Made by a program: the position numbers and the translations under genes. Below the pieces are notes generated by a model. The model saw nothing but the letters and a program-made list of their open reading frames with translations, did no database searches and was not told the DNA's origin. Below, one piece after another: positions 43,013 to 52,790 of a stretch of 64,000 bases of DNA; position 1 is the stretch's first letter; each line of letters begins with the position of its first letter. This stretch comes from Lewinellaceae bacterium (GTDB taxonomy: Bacteria > Bacteroidota > Bacteroidia > Chitinophagales > Saprospiraceae): contig JACJYQ010000001.1 of the NCBI GenBank assembly GCA_020636025.1, positions 248,001 through 312,000 of the forward strand, given 5' to 3'.

Positions 43013-44251
43013 TTTTGTATAATAATTTGCCACTCTTCCTACCGTTAGTCCTTGTACGATGATGGAGAACAGTACGATCGCGTAAGTGATAAATACAATT
43101 GGATCTTTCATGGGCATATTTGGAATTGAAAGAGCCATGGCCAGAGAAAGGCCACCTTTAAGTCCACTCCACACAACAATCATTTGCTCTTTGTGGTCCG
43201 TTTTCACAATTTTGTGGAATGTTACGGAAAGTAATTTAATGGTTACAAATCGTGCCAAAAGCACAATAACGATTGCTACTAAGCCCAATATCGCCACATT
43301 GCTGTTAAAGCTTAAGCCAACCAGTCGTAATCCGATCAATAGGAAGAGAATGGCATTGAGTCCCATGTCCACCAGCTCCCAGAATTGATCCATATACCTT
43401 TCAGTCAGCTCACTCATTGATTTCTTTCTGGCAGTTTTGGCACCCGTTATCAGACCGGCTACGACCATGGCCAATGGCCCGGATATATGCATAACATCCG
43501 CCAGAATATATCCGCCCATCACTACCGCGAGGGTGATCAGGATTTCTGTTTCATAATCGTCGATGGATTTCAGTAACCAAAAGGCTCCATATCCAAGAAT
43601 TCCTCCATATAGAATTCCTCCAATGGCTTCCCGCACAAAAAGCATGGTCATGCCTCCGAATGTAAAGGAGTCTGTACCCTTTTCCACAATTTCCAAAATG
43701 GTGAGAAACACAACGATGCCAACACCATCATTGAACAGAGATTCGCCAATGATGTTGGTTTTGATCCGTTCAGGCACTTTAGTTCTATTCAGGATGCCCA
43801 ATACGGCAATCGGATCGGTAGGTGCTATCAGGGCGCCAAACAGCAAGCAATAGATAAACTCAATAGGCATACCTAGCCAGCCTGAGATGTAAAACAGCAA
43901 GGCGGCAACCACCAGGGTTTTGAGAACTGTACCCAACACTGCCATTATGCCAATTGATTTCCACTCCTTACGAATAGCATCCGTATCCGAATGAAAGGAT
44001 CCGGCAAACAACATGAAGGAAAGCATAACCTCCAAAAGCACCTGGCTGAAATCGAGGCGAACGATGACATTCTCCAATTTCGCAGCCAGTTCCAGATGGA
44101 ATACATGGTTGCTTATCCACAAAATTGTAGACAAGCCCAGGGATAGAACCAACAACCCAATTACGTTGGGTAGTTTGATGAATTTGTGGTTCAGGTACGC
44201 AAGCGTTGCGCACAATACAATTAGCAGGGTAACAAGTTGAAAGGTATCCAT
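43010..44251 (-). CDS. Cation/proton antiporter (CPA1, NhaP-like)
   Basis: About 413 residues from ATG 44249-44251 (MDTFQLVTLLIVLCATLAYL). About 12 hydrophobic helices. CPA1 signatures include the unwound-helix GALIAPTDPIAVLGIL at about 137-152 and the ion-binding NIIGESLFNDGVGIVVFLTI at about 162-181 with the conserved Asp. SGLKGGLSLAMALSIP near the end is also typical. Probably exchanges Na+ (or K+) for protons in pH and salt homeostasis. Its stop codon lies inside the 42927-43012 repeat. The short HPF gene lies upstream on the same strand. Confidence 0.9.
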   Translation of the reverse strand: MDTFQLVTLLIVLCATLAYLNHKFIKLPNVIGLLVLSLGLSTILWISNHVFHLELAAKLENVIVRLDFSQVLLEVMLSFMLFAGSFHSDTDAIRKEWKSIGIMAVLGTVLKTLVVAALLFYISGWLGMPIEFIYCLLFGALIAPTDPIAVLGILNRTKVPERIKTNIIGESLFNDGVGIVVFLTILEIVEKGTDSFTFGGMTMLFVREAIGGILYGGILGYGAFWLLKSIDDYETEILITLAVVMGGYILADVMHISGPLAMVVAGLITGAKTARKKSMSELTERYMDQFWELVDMGLNAILFLLIGLRLVGLSFNSNVAILGLVAIVIVLLARFVTIKLLSVTFHKIVKTDHKEQMIVVWSGLKGGLSLAMALSIPNMPMKDPIVFITYAIVLFSIIVQGLTVGRVANYYTK

Positions 44252-44325
44252 ACAGACCACAAGGTCGCATGATTATGACCTATTTGCCAAGAACCCACTA
44301 AAAATATTGTTATTGCTTTGGAGGC

Positions 44326-44348
44326 TACTCCAATATTATATTGGAGTA
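44326..44348. repeat. 11-bp palindrome downstream of HPF
   Basis: TACTCCAATAT and its perfect complement separated by 1 nt, 10 nt past the HPF stop and 74 nt upstream of the antiporter ATG. No T-run follows, so it could be a protein-binding operator for the antiporter as well as a weak terminator. Confidence 0.8.
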
Positions 44349-44358
44349 AAGCTTACTT

Positions 44359-44646
44359 CTAATTGTTTTTGCGCTTACTGATCATTTTTTGTGCTGCTTC
44401 CACTGCCATTCTCAGAGCCTGTTCGTAGGTAGCTGCATTTTTTTTGACGAAGATGTCATTGCCAGGAATTTCTAATCTGATCTCACAAACCTGATTTTCC
44501 GGATTTCCGCTGGCATCTTCTGTAAGCGTCACTCTTGACTGGATTATTTCAGGGTTTTTGAGCGTAATGCTCTCAATTTTCTGATTGACTAATTGCTCAA
44601 GTTTCTCGCTGCCCTTAAAGTGGACCGTTTCATAAATTAAATTCAT
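44359..44646 (-). CDS. hpf: Ribosome hibernation factor HPF/RaiA (short form)
   Basis: 95 residues of the S30AE/HPF family: MNLIYETVHFKGSEKLEQLVNQKI start, the central strand pair CEIRLEIPGNDIFVKKNAATYEQALRMAVEAAQKMI and a basic end SKRKNN. It binds the small ribosomal subunit and silences ribosomes in stationary phase or stress. It lies upstream of the antiporter gene on the same strand, separated by a palindrome, and is divergent from the second antiporter. Confidence 0.88.
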   Translation of the reverse strand: MNLIYETVHFKGSEKLEQLVNQKIESITLKNPEIIQSRVTLTEDASGNPENQVCEIRLEIPGNDIFVKKNAATYEQALRMAVEAAQKMISKRKNN

Positions 44647-44849
44647 ATAGCTTCGCTCTAGTTATTGAATGATGGGGAGTAATTCAAAGGTCATGGTAAT
44701 TCCTAATCCAAGTCTTGATAAGGATCATCAATATAAATGATTGGAAGAGCTTTTTGTTGTCAAATGTTCCATGATAAATAAAAATTTAAGGATTGTTTTT
44801 TCATTAGTCTAATAGAATCAATATTCATTTCAACCGTACCTTCGGCTCA

Positions 44850-46070
44850 ATGGAAGATTTTTCAACATACAATATTTTGTTTGCCGTTTGCGGCCTTGTT
44901 ATCCTTTCCTATTTGTTCTCAATACTGAATAGATTAACCAGAATTCCTTCTGTATTGTTATTGTTGGGTACAGGTATTTTGTTGCGTTATCTGGCTGACA
45001 GTGCCGGCCTGGAAATTGAGATTCCAGATGCTGCAGTTGAATTTCTTGGTACAATCGGGTTGATAATGATTGTACTTGAAGCGGGTCTGGATCTGGTCAT
45101 CAGCAAAGAGAGGTTGAGCCTTATCCGGTCTTCTTTTTTTTCGGCCTTGATTATTTTTCTGGTTTCCTCATTGGCCATAGCGGGTATCATTTATTGGTGG
45201 GTTCCGGGCACGCCGATCATCAATTGTCTTGTTTATGCCATTCCATTAAGCATTGTAAGTAGTGCAGTTGTGCTTCCGAGTGTACACCATTTAGAACCTG
45301 AAAAGAAGGAGTTTCTCATTTACGAAGCTTCCTTCTCCGATATCATAGGGATCATGGTCTTTAACTTTTTCACCTCGGACCAAAAATTGGGAATGGATGA
45401 TGCCCTTTGGTTTGGAGGAAGCATGGTCATTGCCATTTTATTATCGGTTATCGTTTGTTTCCTTTTGATGTGGCTATTGATACGCAACCGGGTTAATATC
45501 AAATTCTTCTTGTCATTTGCTGTTTTAATTGTGATTTATGTCAGCGGCAAACTGCTGCATTTGCCATCACTGATAACCATACTTATGTTTGGATTGGTGA
45601 TAAACAATTGGGAACTGGTAAAATGGAGACCTTTAAAAAGATATTTCACGGAAGAAAATGTAAACAACGAAGCGCTTTTTTTAAAATCAATTACCGCAGA
45701 GTCTTCGTTTCTGATCCGTACTTTTTTCTTCCTGATATTCGGTTTTGGGATAAACCTGTCTGTATTCAAGCATATCCCAGTACTTGAACTAGGGGCGCTG
45801 ATTGTTGTAGCTTTAATCATTCTCCGGTATGTGTATCTGAGAATAGTTCACAAATACGATCTCCTCCCGGAGCTCTTTTATTTTCCCAGAGGTTTGATTA
45901 CTATTTTGCTTTTCTACAAAATACCTTCCTGGCAAAGAATCGAAAATTTTGATGAAGGCGTGTTGTTTTTTGTCATACTGGCTACCGGGCTTATCCTGAT
46001 GCTGGGAGCAACTCTTTACCGTGACCGACCAATAGAAATCGCCGGGCACGTAGGCAGAGAAGATGTTTAA
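44850..46070 (+). CDS. Cation/proton antiporter (CPA family)
   Basis: 406 residues, about 12 membrane helices, of the sodium:proton antiporter family but clearly different from the 43010 protein. Conserved features: RIPSVLLLLGTGILLRYL at about 30-47, MIVLEAGLDL at about 73-82, IPLSIVSSAVVLPSVHHL at about 130-147, YEASFSDIIGIMVFNFF at about 158-174 (ion-site Asp), and YFPRGLITILLFYKIP at the end. Likely a K+ or Na+/H+ exchanger; ion not decidable. Convergent with the GNAT-nitrilase gene. Confidence 0.85.
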   Translation: MEDFSTYNILFAVCGLVILSYLFSILNRLTRIPSVLLLLGTGILLRYLADSAGLEIEIPDAAVEFLGTIGLIMIVLEAGLDLVISKERLSLIRSSFFSALIIFLVSSLAIAGIIYWWVPGTPIINCLVYAIPLSIVSSAVVLPSVHHLEPEKKEFLIYEASFSDIIGIMVFNFFTSDQKLGMDDALWFGGSMVIAILLSVIVCFLLMWLLIRNRVNIKFFLSFAVLIVIYVSGKLLHLPSLITILMFGLVINNWELVKWRPLKRYFTEENVNNEALFLKSITAESSFLIRTFFFLIFGFGINLSVFKHIPVLELGALIVVALIILRYVYLRIVHKYDLLPELFYFPRGLITILLFYKIPSWQRIENFDEGVLFFVILATGLILMLGATLYRDRPIEIAGHVGREDV

Positions 46071-46116
46071 GGCGGAACAGGCGTGGCCAGTTCAGGCTGT
46101 GTAGTTTCACGGTATT

Positions 46117-47709
46117 CTACGACTGACTTGGAATCGTATCTTCCTTTCTGGTTTGCTTGGCCGCCCTGGATCCTTTTTCACCTGATTCAGGCTTAATCAG
46201 ATATTCCACGGTATAGAGATCCTTTCTCCGGTCTTTAAGGTTTCTGACGCTTCCGGAGTGACGCAGGTCGTGTAGAAGTTCGAGATCAACATCCGCAATT
46301 ACCAGCATTTCGGTATTGGCGGTTGCTTCTGCTTTCACCCCATTTACAGGAAACGCAAAATCACAAGGAGTGAAAACGGCGCTTTGTGCGTATTGCATGT
46401 CCATATTATGCACCTTCGGCAGGTTGCCTACACTTCCGGCAATGGCCACATAACATTCATTTTCAATGGCACGTGCGCGTGCACAAAGCTGCACTCTGGA
46501 AAAGCCGCCTTGTGTATCTGTGAGGAATGGTACAAACAGGATATTCATGCCATCCAAAGCCATCAGTCGTGATAATTCTGGGAACTCTACATCATAGCAG
46601 ATCAGGATGCCTATTTTTCCGCAATCTGTATCATAAGTTTTCACCTGCGATCCTCCCTTCATTCCCCAGCATTTTACTTCATCCGGGGTAACATGAATTT
46701 TTTCATATTCATCAATCTGACCATCACGGTGGCATAAGTAACCTATGTTATTCAGATTGCCGTCGCGTAGCAATGGCATACTTCCTGTGATGATGTTGAT
46801 GTTGTATTTGACAGCCAACTCTGCAAACTTTATCCTGATCTTATCTGTGTATTTGGCCAAAGCCCGAATGGCTTCACTTTCACCCAGATCGTTGTACTTG
46901 GCCATTAAAGGAGCGTTGAAAAATTCCGGAAAAAGCGCAAAATCACTGCGATAACCGGAAACGGCATCTACAAAATATTCCATTTGTTCAAACAACTCTT
47001 CCAGACTGCCGTAAGGCCTCATTTGCCATTGGACTACACCAAGGCGAACGATGGTCTTGGTAGGGACACTGGGCTCTTTTGTGGAAGGACTGTAATAAAT
47101 GTTATCCCATCGCAGTAAGGTGGCAAATTCCATCGACTCTTCATCTCCAGGCAAATAGCCTCTCAGTACCTTTTTTACGTGGAAGTCATTTGATAATTGG
47201 AAATTTAGCGTGGAATCGTGGAGCTCACGGTTTTTTACTTTCTCGATGTAAGCTCTGGGAGTGAGTTTGTCGGCATATTCGTGGTAGTTCGGAATTCGGC
47301 CCCCAAACATGATCCCTGCGAGCTCCAATTGTTCGCAGAGCTCTTTTCTGGCATCGTATAACCTTCTGCCTAAACGTCTTCCTCTAAATCCGGGATGCAC
47401 AAACACATCTATACCATACAAAGTATCGCCATCAGGGTCATGAGTGTCGAAGGAGTAATTACCGGTGATTTCTTTGTAGGTGTGCTTGTCCCCGAATTTG
47501 TCGTACTGCACAATGATGGATAAGGCGCAACCGACAATTTCTTCGTTCACGGTGACTACAAGCTGGCCTTCCGGGAATATGCTGAGCAATTTATTAATCT
47601 GAGGCTCTTTCCAATACGCTTCAGGCATATTGGAATAAGACTGGATCATACATTTTTTTAATCCCTCGTAATCTGTTGCTTCAAGAGGGCGAACTTTTAC
47701 AATATCCAT
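46117..47709 (-). CDS. GNAT acetyltransferase-carbon-nitrogen hydrolase fusion
   Basis: 530 residues. Residues 1 to about 160 are a GNAT domain (VFVHPGFRGRRLGRRLYDARKELCEQ holds the acetyl-CoA loop), followed by a linker and, from about 220, a nitrilase-family amidohydrolase. The hydrolase triad is visible: Glu in FALFPEFFNAPLMAKYND, Lys in EYEKIHVTPDEVKCWGMKGG, and Cys in GKIGILICYDVEFPELSRLMAL. Such fusions are a known family of unproven substrate; they may act on an amide or a reactive metabolite. The tail (about 510-530) is low-complexity and basic. Confidence 0.9.
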   Translation of the reverse strand: MDIVKVRPLEATDYEGLKKCMIQSYSNMPEAYWKEPQINKLLSIFPEGQLVVTVNEEIVGCALSIIVQYDKFGDKHTYKEITGNYSFDTHDPDGDTLYGIDVFVHPGFRGRRLGRRLYDARKELCEQLELAGIMFGGRIPNYHEYADKLTPRAYIEKVKNRELHDSTLNFQLSNDFHVKKVLRGYLPGDEESMEFATLLRWDNIYYSPSTKEPSVPTKTIVRLGVVQWQMRPYGSLEELFEQMEYFVDAVSGYRSDFALFPEFFNAPLMAKYNDLGESEAIRALAKYTDKIRIKFAELAVKYNINIITGSMPLLRDGNLNNIGYLCHRDGQIDEYEKIHVTPDEVKCWGMKGGSQVKTYDTDCGKIGILICYDVEFPELSRLMALDGMNILFVPFLTDTQGGFSRVQLCARARAIENECYVAIAGSVGNLPKVHNMDMQYAQSAVFTPCDFAFPVNGVKAEATANTEMLVIADVDLELLHDLRHSGSVRNLKDRRKDLYTVEYLIKPESGEKGSRAAKQTRKEDTIPSQS

Positions 47710-47778
47710 AAAATAAATTACATGTTAAGGCGGGGCTTTGTTAATTTGCAAGCCATTGAATAAGAGGTTGTTGCGAAG

Positions 47779-47808
47779 TTTTTTGTGGTTAGAGACAATC
47801 ACAAAAAA
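47779..47808 (-). terminator. Possible terminator after the universal stress protein gene
   Basis: Arms of 12 bp with one G-U pair (TTTTTTGTGGTT and its complement) around a 6-nt loop, about 125 nt past the stop of the universal stress protein gene. AT-rich and without a following T-run, so weak. Confidence 0.4.
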
Positions 47809-47932
47809 TTACCATCCCAATCAACAGGATGCAAAGTAAAAATACATTACGCATCTGGGATGGAATTTATTTCCATACCATAATCGGTTTGCATCAATGG
47901 CCGGTTCAGAAGTCAGATTTTCTAAAAAATTA

Positions 47933-48850
47933 TCAGCTATTGCTGAGGGAAACAGGAGCATCAGGCTCAATACTTGAACTCATGTCATTGGCAGGAGTAT
48001 CCAGCGTTTCATTCACCGAGTTCTCGATGGGAATGGACAAAACCGGAACCGGAGAATGTTCAAGGAAGTATGGCCCTACCATCTTATTGAATAATCTGGT
48101 AATGTAGTTAGTTGGCTGCACAGAAATAACCACCATGTCGGCGCCCGTGAACCCAACTCGCTGCAGGGCAGTCGTGCCAAAATGGTAACCATGTGCCGAT
48201 TCAGTTTCCAGTTTCACCCCGGCCATTCTGATGCTTTCAGCCATTCTTTCAGCGCGTTGCATCAGGCGGAGCCTGTCTTTTGCGGATCCACCATCAGGTT
48301 CAAAGGTTGACAGGCAAATGGTAGAGTTGAATTTCTTCGCCCAATTGATCACAGTAGGCAACAGGCTTTCAAGCCCATCTTTTTTTCTGATAGGTACCAG
48401 AATTTTTTTGGGCTTGGCTGGTTGCATGCCTTCCCGAACAAAAAACACAGGGCACGGACTATTGTACATAAGGGCTGTCAATTTGCCCGGAGTAGTTTCT
48501 CCGATTGAGGGCATTTTTGTAACCATCAGATCAACTCCTTCATCCTGAATCTGACGGATCAGATTTTTCCAGTTATTGCTCACTTCCACCACATAACTGA
48601 CCTGATGAGCATTATCAAGTGAATTGCCGATATCTTGTAAAACGGTCAGGGCAGATTTGAGCATGTCGTTTATTTTAGTATTGCCGCTTGTTGCCGATTC
48701 GGCACCCGCACTTTCCGTTTTTATGGCATTATAAAGTAATAATTGGGCCTTGAATGTGCTTGATAGAAACTCAGACCATTCAGTTACATAGGTATTCTGA
48801 AGCGGTAATACGGTAGGTGTAATAATCTTTTTCACAGAGCTGTTTGTCAT
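47933..48850 (-). CDS. Tandem universal stress protein
   Basis: 305 residues with two Usp-like domains (about 1-150 and 150-285). The second has the conserved KKILVPIRKKDGLESLLPTVINWAKKFN start and ends near GFTGADMVVISVQPTNYITRLFNKMVGPYFLEHSPVPVLSIP, the usual Usp G-S/T-T-A-like region. The first is more divergent, starting ITPTVLPLQNT. Such proteins bind nucleotides or act in stress survival; no specific role known. Lies with two MscS genes and antiporters in what looks like a stress-related cluster, all with separate spacing. Confidence 0.82.
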   Translation of the reverse strand: MTNSSVKKIITPTVLPLQNTYVTEWSEFLSSTFKAQLLLYNAIKTESAGAESATSGNTKINDMLKSALTVLQDIGNSLDNAHQVSYVVEVSNNWKNLIRQIQDEGVDLMVTKMPSIGETTPGKLTALMYNSPCPVFFVREGMQPAKPKKILVPIRKKDGLESLLPTVINWAKKFNSTICLSTFEPDGGSAKDRLRLMQRAERMAESIRMAGVKLETESAHGYHFGTTALQRVGFTGADMVVISVQPTNYITRLFNKMVGPYFLEHSPVPVLSIPIENSVNETLDTPANDMSSSIEPDAPVSLSNS

Positions 48851-49112
48851 GGTAATAATGATTAAGCCGTCTCAAAACAGGGCCACGCATATACAGCTGG
48901 CTTGTCGAGTACGGAAATTAAATAATGGATTTGGTATGTATACTGGTTTGGAGTTGCGTGGGCTTTGCGCAAGATAATAAGAATAACGGAAAATAAAAAA
49001 TCCGAGACTTGGCTTCATGCTGAAACCAGTACCAAAACACAAAAAATAACCTTCAGTTAATATGGGCTTGTATGTAGGGGTTTGCTTTCTAACAACCTCC
49101 AAAACGAAGTGT

Positions 49113-49940
49113 TCATTTTTCTGCATTATGCAAAACCACCTGCGTAAACGGAATCGTAATATTGTGCTTGTTAAACTCATCCACAATGGTAAACCGTATC
49201 TGACTGAGGATGCTTTCAATGCGGAAACTGTGTTCACTCCAGAAGATCAACTGAAAATCAAGTGATGAGGCGCCGAAATTACTTAGCCGAACAAAGGGTT
49301 TGTGTGGAGCCTCAAGCAACACATCGGTTCTGTTTTTCAAGGTGTCTAATAGAACTTTTTCCACCTGATGGATATCCGAGCTGTAGTCTACACCAACGTC
49401 AATGATAAATCTTGAGGGCTTTTCATTGAAGGTCCAGTTTATCACGTTTTCTTCAATGAACTTGTGATTTGGAATAATCACCACATTATCCTCTCGGGTC
49501 ATAACGGTAGAAGACCTCAGCGAAACCTCCTGAACCTTCACCACCCAACCGCCAACTTGTACCACATCTCCCGACTTTACTGTTCCGTCAAGCAAAATAA
49601 TGATCCCGGAAATGAAATCCTTAAACACGTTTTGCAAACCAAGCCCTATGCCAACCAACAATGCAGCCGAACTGGCCATGATAAAAGTGATGTCCAAACC
49701 AAGGCTTTGAAGTGCGATGATGATTCCAAATGTCCAGAAAATGTAAGCGAGCAATTGAAGAAGGGAAGATTGTCTTCCATCCGGCATGAGGCGTTTGCGC
49801 ATGGTACGGCGTAACATTGTACCAAGCAGCTTAATTATCCCTTGAGTAATCAACAACACCAGCACTACAGCCAGTATATTGCCTACTGTTATGATGGTAT
49901 CTTTAAAATGAATGAGTTCAAAATTTAAAATTTCGTTCAT
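49113..49940 (-). CDS. MscS-family mechanosensitive channel (small)
   Basis: 275 residues. Three hydrophobic segments in the first 120 residues (TVGNILAVVLVLLITQGII; LLAYIFWTFGIIIALQSLGL; ITFIMASSAALLVGIGLGLQN). The pore helix/gate element is SSAALLVGIGLGLQNVFKDFISGIIILLDG at about 92-121. The beta domain follows with VVQVGGWVVKVQEVSLRSSTVMTREDNVVIIPNHKFIEENVINW. It releases osmolytes upon membrane tension. 168 nt downstream of a second, larger MscS-like gene on the same strand. Confidence 0.9.
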   Translation of the reverse strand: MNEILNFELIHFKDTIITVGNILAVVLVLLITQGIIKLLGTMLRRTMRKRLMPDGRQSSLLQLLAYIFWTFGIIIALQSLGLDITFIMASSAALLVGIGLGLQNVFKDFISGIIILLDGTVKSGDVVQVGGWVVKVQEVSLRSSTVMTREDNVVIIPNHKFIEENVINWTFNEKPSRFIIDVGVDYSSDIHQVEKVLLDTLKNRTDVLLEAPHKPFVRLSNFGASSLDFQLIFWSEHSFRIESILSQIRFTIVDEFNKHNITIPFTQVVLHNAEK

Positions 49941-50108
49941 AAAGTCTTCGATTTACGGTTGATTAAATTATTGATTCGCTACTTGGTTTTGCTGCCAGAC
50001 AACTTACTTGAAAACCTAATATAGGGGGATATCCTTAAACTGGGTACACGAATTCCATATGGTTTTGATACTTTTCAAAGAAACGAATTTTGTGTCACTA
50101 ACTAGAAA

Positions 50109-51209
50109 CTATGCTTCCTTCTTGGATTCTTTTTGAACATTAACCTGATGTGGATAAGGAATCTCAATCCCATTTGCCTCGAACCTGGCTTTTATACTTT
50201 TCAGCAGTTGATGCCTCATCTGAAAGCTCTGCCCATTATCTCTGGCCCAAATATAAGCCCTAAGGGTTACTGAGCTGTTTTCCCAGGCAACAAGTCGCAC
50301 CTCTACAATTGGGTCCCCAGCGTCAATTTCGTCCTTACTTCGGTTGTCAAGCACGAAAGGGTGGTTTTCTGCTTCCTCTTTCAAAATGGACAAGGCGAGG
50401 TTCACATCTGATTCATAGCTGATACCAACCTCAAAAAAATCGCAAACCTTGGTCTCTATCAGGTCAAAATTGGTAACAGATTCCTTGTTGATTACTGAAT
50501 TAGGGATCACAATACGTCTGTTCTGGTAATCGCGAATGACGGTATGCCGAAGCGTCAGGTCTTCCACAATACCCGAAATGTCAGAACCGATCTTTACCCG
50601 CTGGCCAATTTGAAATGGTTTAAATGCTACGATGAATGCACCACTTACAATATTCGCGATTGCTTCCTGTGAAGCAACACCGATGACCAAAGCAACCATC
50701 CCGGCACCCGTTAGTGCTGATTGGGCCAGAAACCTCATTTGAGGAATAGAATATGCAGCCAGGCTAATCCCAATGATGTAAATGAAAATGGTTGTCAGGG
50801 AATTCAGAAATCGGAAGGACGTAGGGTCCTGTTGATCTGATTCAAATGATTTTTCAATTTTATGCCGGAAGTACGATCTGGAAAGAGCAACGGCTATCCG
50901 TGTTGCCACAGCCACAAATCCAATCCATACAATACGCTCAATATTTTGACTTATCAGGGTTTTGGATTCTTGTTCTGTGCCTGTGTACAATAGCGTATAA
51001 AATATGAGTCCAACGCCAAGTGCGGTAAAGAAAATATACAAGATACTCCTGATTGATCTAAGCGCCGGCACATAATGAGGTGAGTGTTTGTCCGACTTTT
51101 TGATCAAATTGTGAAAAATTATGCGCACCAAAAACAGCATAAGAATGGTGAACAACATCACGGCGAGTATCCAAAGCGGGTTTCTTCCTTCCAGTAAATC
51201 TTCTAGCAT
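50109..51209 (-). CDS. MscS-family mechanosensitive channel (large)
   Basis: 366 residues. Four to five hydrophobic segments, including LWILAVMLFTILMLFLVRIIF and LTTIFIYIIGISLAAYSIPQM. The pore element is SALTGAGMVALVIGVASQEAIANIVSGAFIVAF at about 164-196, followed by FQIGQRVKIGSDISGIVEDLTLRHTVIRDYQNRRIVIPNSVINKESVTNF, the characteristic beta domain. Basic, unstructured tail. Its promoter box is at 51276-51283. The second channel gene downstream may be cotranscribed. Confidence 0.9.
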   Translation of the reverse strand: MLEDLLEGRNPLWILAVMLFTILMLFLVRIIFHNLIKKSDKHSPHYVPALRSIRSILYIFFTALGVGLIFYTLLYTGTEQESKTLISQNIERIVWIGFVAVATRIAVALSRSYFRHKIEKSFESDQQDPTSFRFLNSLTTIFIYIIGISLAAYSIPQMRFLAQSALTGAGMVALVIGVASQEAIANIVSGAFIVAFKPFQIGQRVKIGSDISGIVEDLTLRHTVIRDYQNRRIVIPNSVINKESVTNFDLIETKVCDFFEVGISYESDVNLALSILKEEAENHPFVLDNRSKDEIDAGDPIVEVRLVAWENSSVTLRAYIWARDNGQSFQMRHQLLKSIKARFEANGIEIPYPHQVNVQKESKKEA

Positions 51210-51275
51210 GAATATATTGGGTTTTTAATGTGTGCTATACCTAACACAATGCAAAGGAGCATGTTTAGTTCAATA

Positions 51276-51283
51276 CAAATGTA
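51276..51283 (-). promoter_or_regulatory. Promoter -7 box for the large MscS gene
   Basis: Minus strand TACATTTG, full match to TAnnTTTG and identical to the box before the cysteine leader. It begins right where the preceding terminator hairpin ends. Confidence 0.5.
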
Positions 51284-51318
51284 AGAGGCTCCTTTCCATG
51301 TACGGAAGGGAGCCTCTT
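51283..51318 (-). terminator. Hairpin after the haloperoxidase-like gene
   Basis: 15-bp arms (AAGAGGCTCCTTTCC against GGAAGGGAGCCTCTT, one G-U pair) and a 6-nt loop, 29 nt past the stop of the haloperoxidase gene. A U-tract is weak, so the termination is probable but not certain. Confidence 0.7.
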
Positions 51319-51347
51319 ATAGATTGCAAATTTTTTATAAAATCTGA

Positions 51348-52790
51348 TTATCTCCAGGGAAGTTCCAGTACTCGCTGAGCGGCCAATTCACCAATGCGCA
51401 ATCCTTCATCACAATCCATACGCCAATGAACACCCAACGGAATCCTGGAAAAGGCATCCTCATCACCAAGGTCATTAAATGACGAAAAGGTTCGCGGCGT
51501 TCCATTAAACTCAGTTCTGTCTTCGTGACAATAGTCTGTGAACGTGTACGTTCCAGGGTGGTTTGCATTGAATTCAAAGAAAGATGACATGATCTTTGAA
51601 CCAGCACCTCCAAATCCCGAATGTCCGGAAGGGTAGGAGGGGAATGATGGATTCATTCCTTGATAACCAGAAAAAGGGTTGTCCAGCAAAGTCGTCCAGT
51701 TGGCTGCAGCCGGGTATTTCTGTGAAACTACATTCCGGATATAATCAGAAGGGCGTTGGAGGTTATAGTAATATTTAGAATACCAAATGGCTACACTGTT
51801 ATCACTTAAGGCCATGCCCAATTTTGCATAAATTTCAGCACATTGAGCAAGATCAAGGTCTTCTTTTTCCACCACCTGGTTTAGAATGGCAATCATACGG
51901 GTTGGTGCAGAAAAAGTCAGGTTTAAAATGTCATCACTCCAGAATTGAGCTATCCATTCTCCTTCATAAGAACCAGGACCTCCAAGTTTAATATTGTTTA
52001 CTGTGTTGTAAACCTCTATTGCTTGAGTGAAATAAAGTGAGTTCTCACTTTCACTGTATGGAATTGGAGGGCGAGCCAAAAGATCTGTTTCTGAAATAGC
52101 AAAGCGGCGAACCTTGCCCCAATTAGGGAAAGTGGCTTTGCCATAATCCGGGAAGGTCGGCTGCCATTTCCCAACTCCAGTTGGTGGTAAATAGCTGCTT
52201 GGCTGCGGTTGCAAAAACGCATTATGGCCATAGGAATCAGTTGACTCCCATTGATAAACACTGGCAGCTACCGAACGTCCCAATTGCTCTGAGCGATCCA
52301 ACACTTCTGCGTTAACAGTTGATGCGTATTGATTGTGCAACTTGTTGTAAGTGCCTTCAATTAAGCCAAATTCCTGCGGGTTTGAATTCTCCATGTGATA
52401 AAAGAAGCGCTCCATCAAATAAGCATAGGAAGAGTTCACAACGGCAGGCCAATAATATTCTATTTTGGCATCGATGTTTGGCAAATTCAGACCTGGGAAA
52501 ACAGGACCGAGGGATTTAAAACCAGGCATAGCCGGAACCAGACATTCATATGCAGAAAGCCCGAGGTATGCCAAAGCGCGTGGAGCAGGTCCGGGACGGT
52601 AGCCGGGAGCATAGCGCTCAATTTCCATAAAGGTATTATTCCATTCCAGATACACAGAATTGTCGTAGCTGTGTGCGTCCGCGGCAGGTGATTTAATATC
52701 AACCTTTACGTCGCTACAGGCAGGAACCAGAAAGAGGCCTGCCAGCAGGAAAAGAAATGGAATTAGTTTTGCGTGGTAGATAAATTTCAT
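51348..52790 (-). CDS. Vanadium-dependent haloperoxidase-like lipoprotein (PAP2 superfamily)
   Basis: 480 residues from ATG 52788-52790 (MKFIYHAKLIPFLFLLAGLF), with a lipobox LVPAC (Cys25); 49 codons upstream in frame carry no signal sequence. The vanadate/phosphate site of the family is complete: K-x6-R-P in YSKYYYNLQRPSDY (about 340), PSYPSGHSGFGG (about 390) and SRIPLGVHWRMD with the catalytic His (about 453). It may be a haloperoxidase or a phosphatase; sequence alone does not settle this. Predicted to be anchored at the outer membrane or periplasm. Lies downstream of a TonB receptor. Confidence 0.85.
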   Translation of the reverse strand: MKFIYHAKLIPFLFLLAGLFLVPACSDVKVDIKSPAADAHSYDNSVYLEWNNTFMEIERYAPGYRPGPAPRALAYLGLSAYECLVPAMPGFKSLGPVFPGLNLPNIDAKIEYYWPAVVNSSYAYLMERFFYHMENSNPQEFGLIEGTYNKLHNQYASTVNAEVLDRSEQLGRSVAASVYQWESTDSYGHNAFLQPQPSSYLPPTGVGKWQPTFPDYGKATFPNWGKVRRFAISETDLLARPPIPYSESENSLYFTQAIEVYNTVNNIKLGGPGSYEGEWIAQFWSDDILNLTFSAPTRMIAILNQVVEKEDLDLAQCAEIYAKLGMALSDNSVAIWYSKYYYNLQRPSDYIRNVVSQKYPAAANWTTLLDNPFSGYQGMNPSFPSYPSGHSGFGGAGSKIMSSFFEFNANHPGTYTFTDYCHEDRTEFNGTPRTFSSFNDLGDEDAFSRIPLGVHWRMDCDEGLRIGELAAQRVLELPWR

